Shown: positions 33,514-41,693 of the stretch, piece by piece
Position numbering within the stretch: the first letter of the stretch is position 1
Layout of the letters: each line of letters opens with the position of its first letter
Assembly: GCF_001714725.1 (NCBI RefSeq)
Contig: NZ_CP016447.1
Span: 4,149,501 to 4,213,500, forward strand
Direction: 5' to 3'
DNA length: 64,000 bases
From: Acidovorax sp. RAC01
GTDB lineage: Bacteria > Pseudomonadota > Gammaproteobacteria > Burkholderiales > Burkholderiaceae_C
Translations under genes and position numbers: made by a program
Notes under the pieces: model-generated
The model's database searches: none
The model's input: only the letters and a program-made list of their open reading frames with translations
What the model was told of the DNA's origin: nothing

Positions 33514-34684
33514 GTGTGACCTCCTTGGCTTCGGCTGCGGGGGTCAGCTTTGCTTGGGCCGCGATGTAGTCGGCGCGCGCTGCAAGGGCCGCGTCAGGCG
33601 TCAAGTAGGACCCGACGTACTTGCTGCCCACCATTACCTGGTATCGATCCGCGCGCCCATCTTTGCCCTTGATGTGGGCATAGCCGCGACCGCGAAGAAG
33701 CTCATGCTTCTGCGGGTTGGCTTCAAGATATGCAGTCCTAGCGGCCACGGCTTCGGCTTCGGATTTGAAGAATCCGAGGCGTGTTTGGCCGACTTTTGCG
33801 AGCCAAGCCATCTCGCGGCCCGGGTACAGGCAATAGACGCCCCGGTTAGCCTTGGCCTTGCCCTTCCATTGCTTGACGGCTTCCTGGCTGTTCTCCGTTG
33901 CAAGCTGGATGTGCACGTTGCCCATCTCGTAGCAACCAGCGTCGCTGACACGAGACATCACGTACTTGCCTTTTCCTCTTCCCCGAAGGTGCAACTTCCC
34001 GCTGGTTTGCCAGATGGCGAACCATTGACCAAAGCTCAGCTTCCAATCGATCCCGCGAATCTTGGCGTGGTTGCGTTGCTTCTGGAATGCGTACGTCACA
34101 CCATCTTTTCGCAGCTGCTCCACCACTGCGCGCGGCAATCCGTACTTTGCAATGCTCCGCGCTTCCTTGTCCTGCTCACGGGCCAGCGCCTGGGCTGCGG
34201 CTACGACGGACTTACCTCCGTCAATAGACTTGACGCCTCGCTTGCCAAGCAACTGACGGACGCGCTCCCGAGTGATGCCGAATTGGTCCCCAATCTTTTG
34301 CAGCGTGACCCCTTGGCGGTACATGCTCACCATCTTTCCGATGCGAGCTTGGCGCCCCTCAGTCAATGGGCTTCTGTACCCGCGCTTGAGGTTCACGCCA
34401 ATTACGCGGGCGGCAAAGCGAACGGCGCTAGGCTTCATGCCCAACTCGATCGCAATTTCATCGGGAGTTTTCCCGGCTTCTCCAAGGATCATCAACTTCG
34501 CATCCCGATCCTTGCGGGCGACATCCAGTCGCTCCAACTTGAAGCCTGCAGCCCGCGCCCAGGCGTACACCGCTCCAACCGCAATCTTTTCAATCGACGC
34601 GATCTCCTTGGCGGTTTTGCCCTCATAAGCAAGGGCCTCGATTCGAGCGTCCCGCTCAATCAAACGTGTGGCGCGGCCGGTCAT
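33506..34684 (-). CDS. DNA-binding protein with several helix-turn-helices, HNH-associated type
   Basis: 392 residues. Three or more helix-turn-helix units at the start (KTAKEIASIEKIAVGAVYAW, KTPDEIAIELGMKPSAVRFA, VTLQKIGDQFGITRERVRQL). The middle GKYVMSRVSDAGCYEMGNVH with QLATENSQEAV is a phrase I recognise from phage HNH/His-Me-finger-related proteins. Two AP2-like pieces close the protein (GFFKSEAEAVAARTAYLEAN, YVGSYLTPDAALAARADYIA). Overall this looks like a mobile-type site-specific DNA-binding protein placed right after cro. Confidence 0.6.
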   Translation of the reverse strand: MTGRATRLIERDARIEALAYEGKTAKEIASIEKIAVGAVYAWARAAGFKLERLDVARKDRDAKLMILGEAGKTPDEIAIELGMKPSAVRFAARVIGVNLKRGYRSPLTEGRQARIGKMVSMYRQGVTLQKIGDQFGITRERVRQLLGKRGVKSIDGGKSVVAAAQALAREQDKEARSIAKYGLPRAVVEQLRKDGVTYAFQKQRNHAKIRGIDWKLSFGQWFAIWQTSGKLHLRGRGKGKYVMSRVSDAGCYEMGNVHIQLATENSQEAVKQWKGKAKANRGVYCLYPGREMAWLAKVGQTRLGFFKSEAEAVAARTAYLEANPQKHELLRGRGYAHIKGKDGRADRYQVMVGSKYVGSYLTPDAALAARADYIAAQAKLTPAAEAKEVTHG

Positions 34685-34884
34685 GCAACCTCCTTCGCGG
34701 GGGCCAAAAACACATCTGGCCGAACGGCCTTCAGGTACATCAGCCGAGCCTTCGGAATCTCTCGCTGCTCGCCGGTTTCTGGGTCAATCCCAAACCACTG
34801 CGACACCGCTTGCGGCGTGCACTCGCAGAGTTTTGCGACTTCGGATGTGCCGCCAAGCGCGGCGATGATTTTTTCGTGGTCCAT
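34681..34884 (-). CDS. cro: Cro-like repressor
   Basis: 67 residues from MDHEKIIAALGGTSEVAKLC. The helix-turn-helix SEVAKLCECTPQAVSQWF is of the Cro/YdaS kind. Divergent from cI across three operator sites. Start chosen at 34884 (the longer open frame would cover an operator). The predicted transcription start lies only a few bases before the ATG, so translation may begin on an almost leaderless message. It heads the leftward early operon and would counteract CI. Confidence 0.8.
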   Translation of the reverse strand: MDHEKIIAALGGTSEVAKLCECTPQAVSQWFGIDPETGEQREIPKARLMYLKAVRPDVFLAPAKEVA

Positions 34885-34890
34885 GCCGTT

Positions 34891-34954
34891 ATTAAAGCAT
34901 GCTTTACGCCAAAACGGCAAGCATTCTTTATGGCGGGTTGTGTAAGCTAGCTTT
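34891..34954. promoter_or_regulatory. OR-like region: three CI/Cro operators and the pR-type promoter
   Basis: 12-bp sites AAAGCATGCTTT (34894-34905), CAAGCATTCTTT (34918-34929) and TAAGCTAGCTTT (34943-34954), 24 and 25 bp apart. On the minus strand TTGCCG (34920-34915), 18 bp, TTTAAT (34896-34891) forms the cro promoter and is overlapped by the first two sites. The third abuts the cI start codon. Confidence 0.8.
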
Positions 34955-35617
34955 ATGTCCTATGGCCAACGACTCAAAGAAGCTCTCGACCACTCTGGCC
35001 GAGGTCGCAAAGAGCTTGCCGAGGCAATTGGCCGATCTGTTCAGGCGGTTGGCGACGTCCTCAATGGGAAGTCAAAGGCGTTCACCGCAGAGAACAACGC
35101 CAAGGCGGCCGAATTCTTGAAGGTCGATTCGTTCTGGCTTGCCACAGGCAACGGTGAGATGAAGGCAGTACCCCAGTCGAATGTCACCCCAGCCCCCATC
35201 GGGGCCCGCAGCGTGCCCGTCATCAGCGCCATCCAGGCTGGTATGTGGTGCGAGATCGTTGACCAGTTCCAGCCAGGCGATGCCGACGAATACCTAATGA
35301 CCGACTTGGAGCTTTCAGCCCACGCCTTTGCGCTGACCATTCGCGGCGACAGCATGCTGCCGGAGTTCAATGCAGGCGACCGGGTCATCATCGACCCCGA
35401 CGTGGCCCCGCACCCAGGTGACTTCGTAGCGGCCAAGAACGGCGAGCAGGAAGCCACGTTCAAAAAGTACCGCCCACGCGGGATGGATGCGAGCGGCAAT
35501 CTGGTGTTCGAGCTGGTGCCGCTGAACGATGACTACCCCACCCTGCGGTCAGACATTGAGCCCATCCGGATCGTGGGGACCATGGTTGAGCACCGGAAGT
35601 ACAGGCGGCCACGTTGA
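34955..35617 (+). CDS. cI: CI-like repressor with S24 (LexA-type) self-cleavage domain
   Basis: 220 residues. XRE helix-turn-helix: RLKEALDHSGRGRKELAEAI, GRSVQAVGDVL. The C-terminal peptidase domain holds the active Ser in TIRGDSMLPEFNAGDRVIID and the Lys in the region EQEATFKKYRPRGMD; the cleavage site is probably before the domain near SAIQAGM. DNA damage would thus induce the phage through RecA. No ribosome site precedes the ATG, which directly follows an operator, so the message may be leaderless as for lambda cI from pRM. Confidence 0.9.
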   Translation: MSYGQRLKEALDHSGRGRKELAEAIGRSVQAVGDVLNGKSKAFTAENNAKAAEFLKVDSFWLATGNGEMKAVPQSNVTPAPIGARSVPVISAIQAGMWCEIVDQFQPGDADEYLMTDLELSAHAFALTIRGDSMLPEFNAGDRVIIDPDVAPHPGDFVAAKNGEQEATFKKYRPRGMDASGNLVFELVPLNDDYPTLRSDIEPIRIVGTMVEHRKYRRPR

Positions 35618-35667
35618 TTGCCAGCACGGCGGCCTGGCTTCTTGCCGCCGAACTACAGAGGAACACA

Positions 35668-35790
35668 ATGAAAACCATCATCGCAATTGCCATCATCCTG
35701 GCCGCTGGCTTCGCACAAGCCCACTCGGGCGGCACCAACAGTTCAGGCTGCCACAGGGACCACACCACAGGCGGTTACCACTGCCACTGA
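35668..35790 (+). CDS. Small secreted YHYH-type protein
   Basis: 40 residues. Signal peptide MKTIIAIAIILAAGFAQA then a mature part HSGGTNSSGCHRDHTTGG and YHCH at the end, the Cys/His pattern of YHYH domains. GAGGAA lies upstream. Following cI and followed by the terminator at 35837, it would be made by the prophage. Lysogenic conversion or exclusion in the periplasm is the natural guess. Confidence 0.75.
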   Translation: MKTIIAIAIILAAGFAQAHSGGTNSSGCHRDHTTGGYHCH

Positions 35791-35836
35791 TACACCCGCA
35801 TTGAGCGATCGAGTCGGGAATCTCCCGATGAAAGCA

Positions 35837-35862
35837 AGCCGCCCCACAAGGCGGTTTTTTTT
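35837..35862 (+). terminator. Terminator of the cI unit
   Basis: Stem CCGCC / GGCGG with loop CCACAA and eight T on the plus strand. Confidence 0.8.
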
Positions 35863-35915
35863 CGTCTGGTGATTGCTGGGCGTGGGGGGAGTGTAGCCGG
35901 ACTACGGGAAAAACT

Positions 35916-35954
35916 AAAGAATGCTTGACCTGTCCAAATAAAGCATGCTTTAAT
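35916..35954 (+). promoter_or_regulatory. CI-controlled rightward promoter (second operator cluster)
   Basis: TTGACC (35925-35930), 18 bp, TTTAAT (35949-35954). Sites AAAGAATGCTTG (35916-35927) and AAAGCATGCTTT (35940-35951), 24 bp apart, cover both promoter boxes and repeat the operator sequence of the cro/cI region. Confidence 0.8.
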
Positions 35955-35959
35955 CAACC

Positions 35960-36983
35960 CCATCGCAGCAGTGAACACAGCGCGAAGGGGCGAAGCGGCA
36001 ACGCAGGTTATCCCGGCACCAGCAAGACGGTGGAAAGGCTTGATGAGGGTGGCACCCGAGAACAGAGATAGCTAGTCGTCCGGGTGGACGGCGAGATGCC
36101 CTGGAAACAGGGCCATCACATCAGGGGCGGCGTGGAAGGACACGCTAGGTACAAGTGGATCGAGTGGGCGAGCAAACATAACCGGTGTGGCAACCGGAAG
36201 CCGCAACCGCCTGCTGACAGAAGCCCGAACGGGGACGCGCCCCAGCAGGTATCAAGCCCTGCCCCCTGATGTGATGGAAAGAGCACCGGCCATCCAAAGC
36301 CGTGAAGCCTGTTAGTGGCGAATGCCCTTGGCAATTTGGCGCGGTCCTTCGGGACGCTGGAGACGTAACCAGCACCATCATTGAAGCGGCGGCGTGGAAA
36401 GTCGATGACACGCTAGTCCTCCCGGGGACGAAAAGCTCTGACCGGGATTTCCAAGGTAGGTAGGTGACCTTTGGCAGAAACTGAGAGCCGTTCACGGCCA
36501 GCCTGACCGAACACATCGCCGGGGTAGCGTCCGGCCCGCTTCAATGATGGTGACGACAACAAGCGCGTCAGGCGTCCCTGCCTGTTTCGCCATCAAACCG
36601 CCGAGCCGCAAGGCTGTTAGACCGTCACGGCGTAAAAGGAACGGACGGCGACCGAACCAGTGGTTTCAGTAGGAATCTGGTGACACCTCGGAGAGACGAG
36701 GGCCATCATTGAAGCGCGGCGAATAGGCGTAGTGCGCAAGGGAGGTGGGTAGCACGCTGCAGCGTGTCCACTGGCTCTAGGGGTCTGAGAGTTCGTGACG
36801 GCTCAGGGCGCTTCAATGATGGTCAGCGCAGGCGCCCGTTGCCTTGGAGTGGCGCGGGCCGAAAGTACGGCAGTGAAAGCGCAGCGCGCGTGAGGGTTTG
36901 TATCCCTGCGGGCCTGTGTTCGGCCATCAACCAATCCCCCTCCCCTGCCCCGCGCAGGGTTCCCCGCTTCGGCGGGTTTTTTT
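35960..36983 (+). ncRNA. Candidate large structured non-coding RNA, about 1 kb
   Basis: No convincing coding frame exists here, but the sequence is dense in perfect helices. Examples: GCCCTG-GAAA-CAGGGC (36098-36113), a 14-bp pairing of 36114-36127 with 36263-36276, GTCC-TTCG-GGAC (36344-36355), a 17-bp pairing of 36373-36389 with 36536-36552, AGCC-GCAA-GGCT (36604-36615), and a 15-bp pairing of 36703-36717 with 36808-36822. A repressor-controlled promoter precedes it and an intrinsic terminator ends it. The size, tetraloops and phage location recall the GOLLD and ROOL families; membership is not shown. The start is estimated from the promoter. Confidence 0.7.
36963..36983 (+). terminator. 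Terminator at the end of the structured RNA
   Basis: CCCGC-TTCG-GCGGG then seven T. Confidence 0.85.
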
Positions 36984-36993
36984 ATTCCCGGCC

Positions 36994-37302
36994 ATGCCAG
37001 CAGACAACACGCTACCCCAGGCGCCGAGCGAGCGCCACGGCAATGCCAGCCAGCCCTACCCGTGCCACGCGGCGCCCGAGCCGCCCGGCAGTGAACCCTT
37101 TATTGACTATGGCTACTGCCGCACCAGCCTGGACCACCAGCCACCCGGCGCACGCCACGGCAGCACAGACCCGCGCTGCCCGCGCGACTGCCAGCACAAG
37201 GCGCCCGAGCGGGTTGCGGTGCTGTTCACCAAAACGTTCGCATGGAACGGGGCCCGCGCTGCTGCGAAGCAGGCCAAGGCCCACCGAGACAAGAGCAAGT
37301 AG
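36994..37302 (+). CDS. Small Cys/His-rich early protein
   Basis: 102 residues from MPADNTLPQAPSERHGNASQ. The centre FIDYGYCRTSLDHQPPGARH and CPRDCQHKAPERVAVLFTKT has spaced Cys and His suitable for zinc binding. There is no clear ribosome site, and the start lies ten bases after the terminator at 36963, so expression needs readthrough. A terminator follows at 37310. Real gene likely, function unknown. Confidence 0.5.
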   Translation: MPADNTLPQAPSERHGNASQPYPCHAAPEPPGSEPFIDYGYCRTSLDHQPPGARHGSTDPRCPRDCQHKAPERVAVLFTKTFAWNGARAAAKQAKAHRDKSK

Positions 37303-37309
37303 ACCCACC

Positions 37310-37333
37310 AGCCCGCACACCGCGGGCTTTTTT
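37310..37333 (+). terminator. Intrinsic terminator
   Basis: AGCCCGC / GCGGGCT with a five-base loop and six T, between two early genes. Confidence 0.75.
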
Positions 37334-37356
37334 ACACCCACATCTAGGAGAGTCCC

Positions 37357-37536
37357 ATGGATGCCGCCCACCCCGTCATGCAGCAAGCGCCGCAGCCCTT
37401 TCGCCCGCTGACGCAGGCCGAACGCGAAGCCATCGCAGCAGTGCAGGCCCGCCAGCACGCCGAGGACCAGCGACGCCAGCACCGCGCGCTGGAAGATCAA
37501 CAGCAGTACCTTGGCAGCATGGGGGCGCTGTCGTGA
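37357..37536 (+). CDS. Small Gln-rich early protein
   Basis: 59 residues from MDAAHPVMQQAPQPFRPLTQ with AGGAGAG before the ATG. The second half is a charged helix (AEREAIAAVQARQHAEDQRR). Its stop overlaps the GTG of the next gene, so the two are coupled. Unknown role. Confidence 0.6.
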   Translation: MDAAHPVMQQAPQPFRPLTQAEREAIAAVQARQHAEDQRRQHRALEDQQQYLGSMGALS

Positions 37537-37844
37537 CCAAAACCACCCTTGCAAAGATAACGACCGTCCGGCTCCCCAATGAACTGCTGGAGCGACTGGA
37601 AGCTTCTGCCAAAGCGGACACGCGCAGCATCAGCAGCGAAATCACGAAGCGTCTACACCTGAGCTTCGAGGCAGGCCGGACTGCGCTTCGGGACGAGTTT
37701 GCAGCAAAGGCGATGCAAGGTTTTTTGTCTGGCCACGTTGCGCACTACGGCCACGACAACCACTGGCCCTACCAAGCGCTCGCATCTGAGGCCTACGACA
37801 TGGCCGACGCAATGCTCAAAGCCCGGGAAGGCTCCGCAACATGA
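37533..37844 (+). CDS. Ribbon-helix-helix DNA-binding protein
   Basis: 103 residues from a GTG overlapping the previous stop. KITTVRLPNELLERLEASAK followed by TRSISSEITKRLHLSFEAG is an Arc/ParD-like ribbon-helix-helix; the C-terminal 55 residues are family-specific (HVAHYGHDNHWPYQALASEA). A third protein of this class in the phage, here in the early rightward operon. Target unknown. Confidence 0.65.
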   Translation: MTKTTLAKITTVRLPNELLERLEASAKADTRSISSEITKRLHLSFEAGRTALRDEFAAKAMQGFLSGHVAHYGHDNHWPYQALASEAYDMADAMLKAREGSAT

Positions 37845-38152
37845 GCGCCGTGCAACCCTACACCGGCCCTTGGCAAGAAGGAAAGGCGGGTGGCTCCATC
37901 GTGACAGTCCATGCAGTACCTGGCTGCGGCCCCTTGGATGAGGAAACGCGCGCTTACTACGGCGGCTACCTGATTGCCGAGTCCATCACGCCCGCCAACC
38001 GCCGCCGCATCCTGGCCTGCGTGAACGCCTGCCAGGGCATCCCCACCGAGCAGCTGGAGCTGGCCGCGAGCTGGGGCGACATCATCGAGGCCGCTGTCAT
38101 CAGCGTGCCGACACACACCGGAGACGCGACATGCACATCCCTGGACCAGTAG
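37841..38152 (+). CDS. Early phage protein, unknown
   Basis: 103 residues from MSAVQPYTGPWQEGKAGGSI. The part RAYYGGYLIAESITPANRRR and ILACVNACQGIPTEQLE is a phrase often seen in beta-proteobacterial phage proteins next to recombination genes. No enzymatic motif. Overlaps both neighbours. Confidence 0.6.
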   Translation: MSAVQPYTGPWQEGKAGGSIVTVHAVPGCGPLDEETRAYYGGYLIAESITPANRRRILACVNACQGIPTEQLELAASWGDIIEAAVISVPTHTGDATCTSLDQ

Positions 38153-38466
38153 ATCGGGCGATTCCGATCCATCGCTACCGCAAGCCGCTCACGAAGCGGC
38201 TTTTTTACGCCCTGGCGCGCTGGGGCTGGCTGCTGTTGTTCCTGCTGGTGCTGGTGCTCACAGGCTGCAGCGGCGACATGCGGCACGAGTACGCCGAGGC
38301 GCAGGAACTGCTGGCCATTCAGCAGGAGGAAGCAGCGCAGGCCAGCCGTGACTTTGTGGCCCGGCAGGTGTGCGGCGAAGCCCGCGCGCAGTGGATCTCC
38401 GACAAGACGCTGTATTGCGAGCCACGCAGGGGCAAGGCCTACAAGGCATCGGTGCAGCTGCCATGA
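38131..38466 (+). CDS. Membrane protein with lipobox-like segment
   Basis: 111 residues. Hydrophobic segment WGWLLLFLLVLVLTGCSGDM ends in a lipobox-like LTGC, so a lipoprotein or one-pass anchor; the rest is helical and charged. The first 20 codons overlap the preceding gene and contain the terminator hairpin at 38182-38206, so a later start is possible. Followed at once by a small membrane peptide. Confidence 0.5.
   Translation: MHIPGPVDRAIPIHRYRKPLTKRLFYALARWGWLLLFLLVLVLTGCSGDMRHEYAEAQELLAIQQEEAAQASRDFVARQVCGEARAQWISDKTLYCEPRRGKAYKASVQLP
38182..38206 (+). terminator. Intrinsic terminator within an early gene
   Basis: AAGCCGCT / AGCGGCTT with loop CACGA and six T. Confidence 0.7.
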
Positions 38467-38549
38467 AAACCGCCGCAGCCATCGCCCTGTGGCTGGCCGC
38501 CACCGCTACCGGCACCGCACTGCTGCTGGTGGTCATCTACGGGGCCTGA
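38463..38549 (+). CDS. Membrane micropeptide
   Basis: 28 residues, MKTAAAIALWLAATATGTAL and then LLVVIYGA; one hydrophobic helix. The ATG overlaps the preceding stop (ATGA). Small size leaves it uncertain. Confidence 0.45.
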   Translation: MKTAAAIALWLAATATGTALLLVVIYGA

Positions 38550-38552
38550 GCC

Positions 38553-38747
38553 ATGGAATGCCCGACCGGCAAGGCCCCCATCAATAGCTTCGAGCTGGCC
38601 ACCAAGGCGCGCAAGCGCAGCAACAAGAAACACGGCAAGCCCATGGGCCTGTATCGCTGCGCGCTGTGCGGCGACTGGCACCTGGGCGAACCCAGCCGGG
38701 CCAAGCGGCCCATCAAGACGATCCGAAACAACCACCACATCAATTGA
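38553..38747 (+). CDS. Small zinc-ribbon-like phage protein
   Basis: 64 residues. MECPTGKAPINSFELATKAR then LYRCALCGDWHLGEPSRAK. The CxxCxxWH core is found in many phage proteins located before a RecT gene; probably binds zinc. Function unknown. Confidence 0.65.
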   Translation: MECPTGKAPINSFELATKARKRSNKKHGKPMGLYRCALCGDWHLGEPSRAKRPIKTIRNNHHIN

Positions 38748-38754
38748 GGTTTTC

Positions 38755-39714
38755 ATGACTGATTCAACCGCCATCGCAACACGACAGCAATTCGACCTGA
38801 GCCCCCAAACTTTCGAGCAGGCGCTGACGTTCAGCAACTATCTGGCCGACAGCGACATGGTTCCCAAGGACTTTAAGGGCAAGCCTGGGAACTGTCTCGT
38901 GGCTATTCAATGGGGTATGGAAATCGGCCTCAAGCCATTGCAGGCCATGCAGAACATCGCCGTCATCAACGGGCGGCCGTCCCTTTGGGGTGATGCTGTG
39001 ATCGCGCTGGTTCGTTCCAGCTCGCTCTGCGAATACGTCATTGAGGAAGATGATGGCTTCGCCGCAACCTGCCGCGTCAAGCGCCGTGGCGAGCCCGAGC
39101 AATACCGCACATTCAGCATGGATGACGCAAAGGCCGCCGGGCTCTTGGGCAAAGCAGGGCCATGGACCCAATACCCCAAGCGAATGCGTCAGATGCGGGC
39201 GCGGGCCTTCGCGGTGCGTGACGTGTTCCCCGACGTGCTCAAGGGCCTGCCGGTGGCCGAAGAAGTACAGGACATGCCCACCGAGCGCCACATGGGCGAT
39301 GTGGAGCAGGTGCAGCGTGCAGCGCCGGCCGCCCCCCAGCCCGCGTACACCCCCGAGCAGTTCGCCCAGCTGCTGCCCACCTGGCGCAACGCCATCGCAG
39401 CGCGCAAGGCCACGGCAGACAGCGTGATCGGGAAGATCAAGACCAAAGGGACGCTGACGGCAGAGCAGGAGGCCGCTATCCGCGCGCCCTTCGACCAGCC
39501 CGCCACGCAGGCCGAACCCGTCACCGATGTGCAGCCCAAGGGTGAACCCGAGGCCATGGCCGAAAAGACCGTGGGCGAGCGGATGCACAACGCTGCGACG
39601 CTGGACGCGCTGTTTGAAGCAGCCGACCTCATCGGAGAGGTTGCCGACCCCGAGGCCCGCGCCCGGCTCACCCAGTATTTCGACGAACGAAAGTTCGCCC
39701 TCGAAAGCGAATAA
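38755..39714 (+). CDS. recT: RecT-family single-strand annealing protein
   Basis: 319 residues. CLVAIQWGMEIGLKPLQAMQ, NIAVINGRPSLWGDAVIALV and QMRARAFAVRDVFPDVLKGL are the RecT core. The C-terminus is variable. It would anneal single strands made by the YqaJ exonuclease encoded next. Complete, with no frameshift. Confidence 0.9.
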   Translation: MTDSTAIATRQQFDLSPQTFEQALTFSNYLADSDMVPKDFKGKPGNCLVAIQWGMEIGLKPLQAMQNIAVINGRPSLWGDAVIALVRSSSLCEYVIEEDDGFAATCRVKRRGEPEQYRTFSMDDAKAAGLLGKAGPWTQYPKRMRQMRARAFAVRDVFPDVLKGLPVAEEVQDMPTERHMGDVEQVQRAAPAAPQPAYTPEQFAQLLPTWRNAIAARKATADSVIGKIKTKGTLTAEQEAAIRAPFDQPATQAEPVTDVQPKGEPEAMAEKTVGERMHNAATLDALFEAADLIGEVADPEARARLTQYFDERKFALESE

Positions 39715-39723
39715 CCCGCTATT

Positions 39724-39776
39724 CAATTCATAGCTGCGCGCGCTTGCTGGTCAAGCGCTGCACGCCAATTTCATAG
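39724..39776 (+). repeat. Comamonadaceae-type hairpin repeat, copy 1
   Basis: Contains GCGCTTG-CTGGT-CAAGCGC flanked by ATAGCTGC and CGCCAATTT. From memory this is a variant of the short intergenic repeat of Acidovorax-like genomes. It fills the recT-exonuclease gap. Confidence 0.55.
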
Positions 39777-39784
39777 GATTTTCC

Positions 39785-41505
39785 ATGTATACCCCTCTCG
39801 AAAATGCACCGCAGGGTTCCCCGGCCTGGCACGCAGCACGGTCCAAACATTTTTGTGCCTCAGAGGCCGCGGCAGCCCTTGGCCTGTCCAAATATTCCAC
39901 CCGCGACGAGCTGCTGCGCCAAAAGGCAACCGGCATCACCGAGGAAGTCGGAGCCGCCAAGCAGCGCATCTTTGACGCTGGCCACGACGCCGAGGCGCTG
40001 GCCCGCCCGATTGCCGAGGGCATTGCAGGCACTGAGTTTTACCCCGTGGTGGGCACGCGCGAGGTCGAAGGCATGGCGCTGCTGGCCAGCTTCGACGGCA
40101 TTGACGTGCTGGACGACCTGATCTGGGAAAACAAGCTGCTGAACCAGTCCCTGCTGCAACAGGTGCAGGCTGGCGACCTGGAGCCGCACTACTGGCTGCA
40201 GCTGGAGCACCAGCTTCTGGTCAGCGGCGCATCGCGCGCCCTGTTCACCACCAGCGACGGCACGCCCGAGGGCACGCACCCCCTGTGGTACGAGTCCAAG
40301 CCCGAGCGCCGCGCGCAGCTGATCGCCGGGTGGCGGCAGTTCGCTGCGGATCTGGCCGCATGGGTTCCGCCCGAGGCCAAGCCCGCGCCCGTGGTGGCAA
40401 AGACCGTGGGCAGCCTGCCCGTGGTGTTCGACATGCGCGTAGAGGGCAAGCTGGTGGCCTGCAACCTGGACCAGTACAAGCCCGCTGCACTGGCCTACAT
40501 CGCGGCCATCAACACCGAGCTGGCCACCGACCAGGACTTTGCCGACGCCGATGGCCGATGCGAAGTTTTGCCGGGACTCTGCCGACAAGCTGGAGCTGGC
40601 CATCGGAGCAAGCCATGGGCCCACATGGGCGACATCAACACCGCCCCTGAACACCGTGCGCGACATTGCCGCCGCGTTCGACGCCAAGGGCTTGGCCCTG
40701 GAAAAGCTGGTGAAGGCGCAAAAAGACAGCATCAAGCTGTCCGAGGTGCACCGTGGGCAGAGCGAGCTGGCAGAGCACATCGCCCAGCTGAACGCAGCCA
40801 TGCCAGCGAACTACATGCCGGCCGTGCCCGCGGACTTCGCCAATGCAGTGAAGAATAAACGCACTGTGGACAGCCTGCGCGGCGCCGTGAAACGACGAAC
40901 TGGCACGCGCCAAGATCGCCGCCAGCGAGATCGCCACGCGCATCCACGCAAACCTCAAGACCCTGGACGCCAGCGGCCTGGTGGTGCACGACGCAGCCGC
41001 ACTGGTGCTCAAGGCCCCGGACGACCTGGCGTTTCTCATTGCGGTGCGCAAGTTGGACGAGGAAACCCGGCTGAACGCCGAGCGCGAGCGCATCCGGGCC
41101 GAGGAAGCGGAGAAGCTGCAACGCCAGCAGGATGAGGCAGCCCGCAAGGCTGCAGAATCCGCACAAAATCAGGCTGTAGCGCCCGCATTCATTGCCCCGG
41201 CTGCTATCAAAACTGACGCTGATGTGGTGGACGCGGAGATCGTTGCCCGCGCGCCGGAAAGTGTTGTGCAGCTGTTCCGCGCCGCGCCAGCGCCAGCCGA
41301 GCGCACCGGTACGCCGACGCTCAAGCTGGGCACGATTGCCGACCGCCTGGGCTTTGCGCTGACAGCCGACTTTCTCAAGGGCTTGGGCTTCGAGCCCGCA
41401 GCCACCGAGCGCCGGTCCTGCCTGTTCCACGAAGCCGACTTCGGGCTGATCTGCGCCGCACTGGTTCGGCACATCGAGGCTCTGCAGTCCAAGGCCGCGG
41501 CATGA
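39785..41505 (+). CDS. YqaJ-type exonuclease with C-terminal extension, five frameshifts
   Basis: N-terminal nuclease: GSPAWHAARSKHFCASEAAA, then the acidic site SFDGIDVLDDLIWENKLLNQ (Asp and ExK). Single extra bases break the frame near 40555, 40606, 40616-40621, 40651-40654 and 40890-40892. Each lies in a homopolymer run, and removing one base each gives a continuous 571-residue protein (1721-5 is a multiple of three). The restored middle (LELAIEQAMG, NTVRDIAAAFDAKGLALEKL) and end (LDEETRLNAERERIRAEEAE) are helical. Partner of RecT in double-strand-break recombination. Confidence 0.8.
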
Positions 41506-41693
41506 TTTCCGAACTCATCCACACCACCGGCAGTGCCGTGACCTGGCCCGAGGCGTTCGTCATCGTTGGACTGGCGTTTGCTGTGGCACTGGTTCTCATC
41601 GCCTGGATTCGCTCCTGTCCACCGCCCGCGTGCACGAACCCCCTTCCTGCACGCCCCCTTTCAACAGCCACCTTCGGGTGGCTTTTTTTATGA
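41502..41693 (+). CDS. Small membrane protein
   Basis: 63 residues. [20 protein letters not shown] followed by a hydrophobic helix [16 protein letters not shown]. The start overlaps the preceding stop. The last ten codons pass through the terminator before dcm, so the true end may differ. Proteins with this beginning are common beside phage recombination genes. Confidence 0.55.
   Translation: MISELIHTTGSAVTWPEAFVIVGLAFAVALVLIAWIRSCPPPACTNPLPARPLSTATFGWLFL
41666..41689 (+). terminator. Terminator abutting the dcm start codon
   Basis: AGCCACC-TTCG-GGTGGCT and seven T, ending at the base before ATG (41690). Confidence 0.8.

Noticed and set aside
36764-37411. 215-residue frame across the end of the structured RNA
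   Set aside because: It passes through the terminator and is Arg/Pro/Ser-rich without any motif; the RNA interpretation explains the sequence better.
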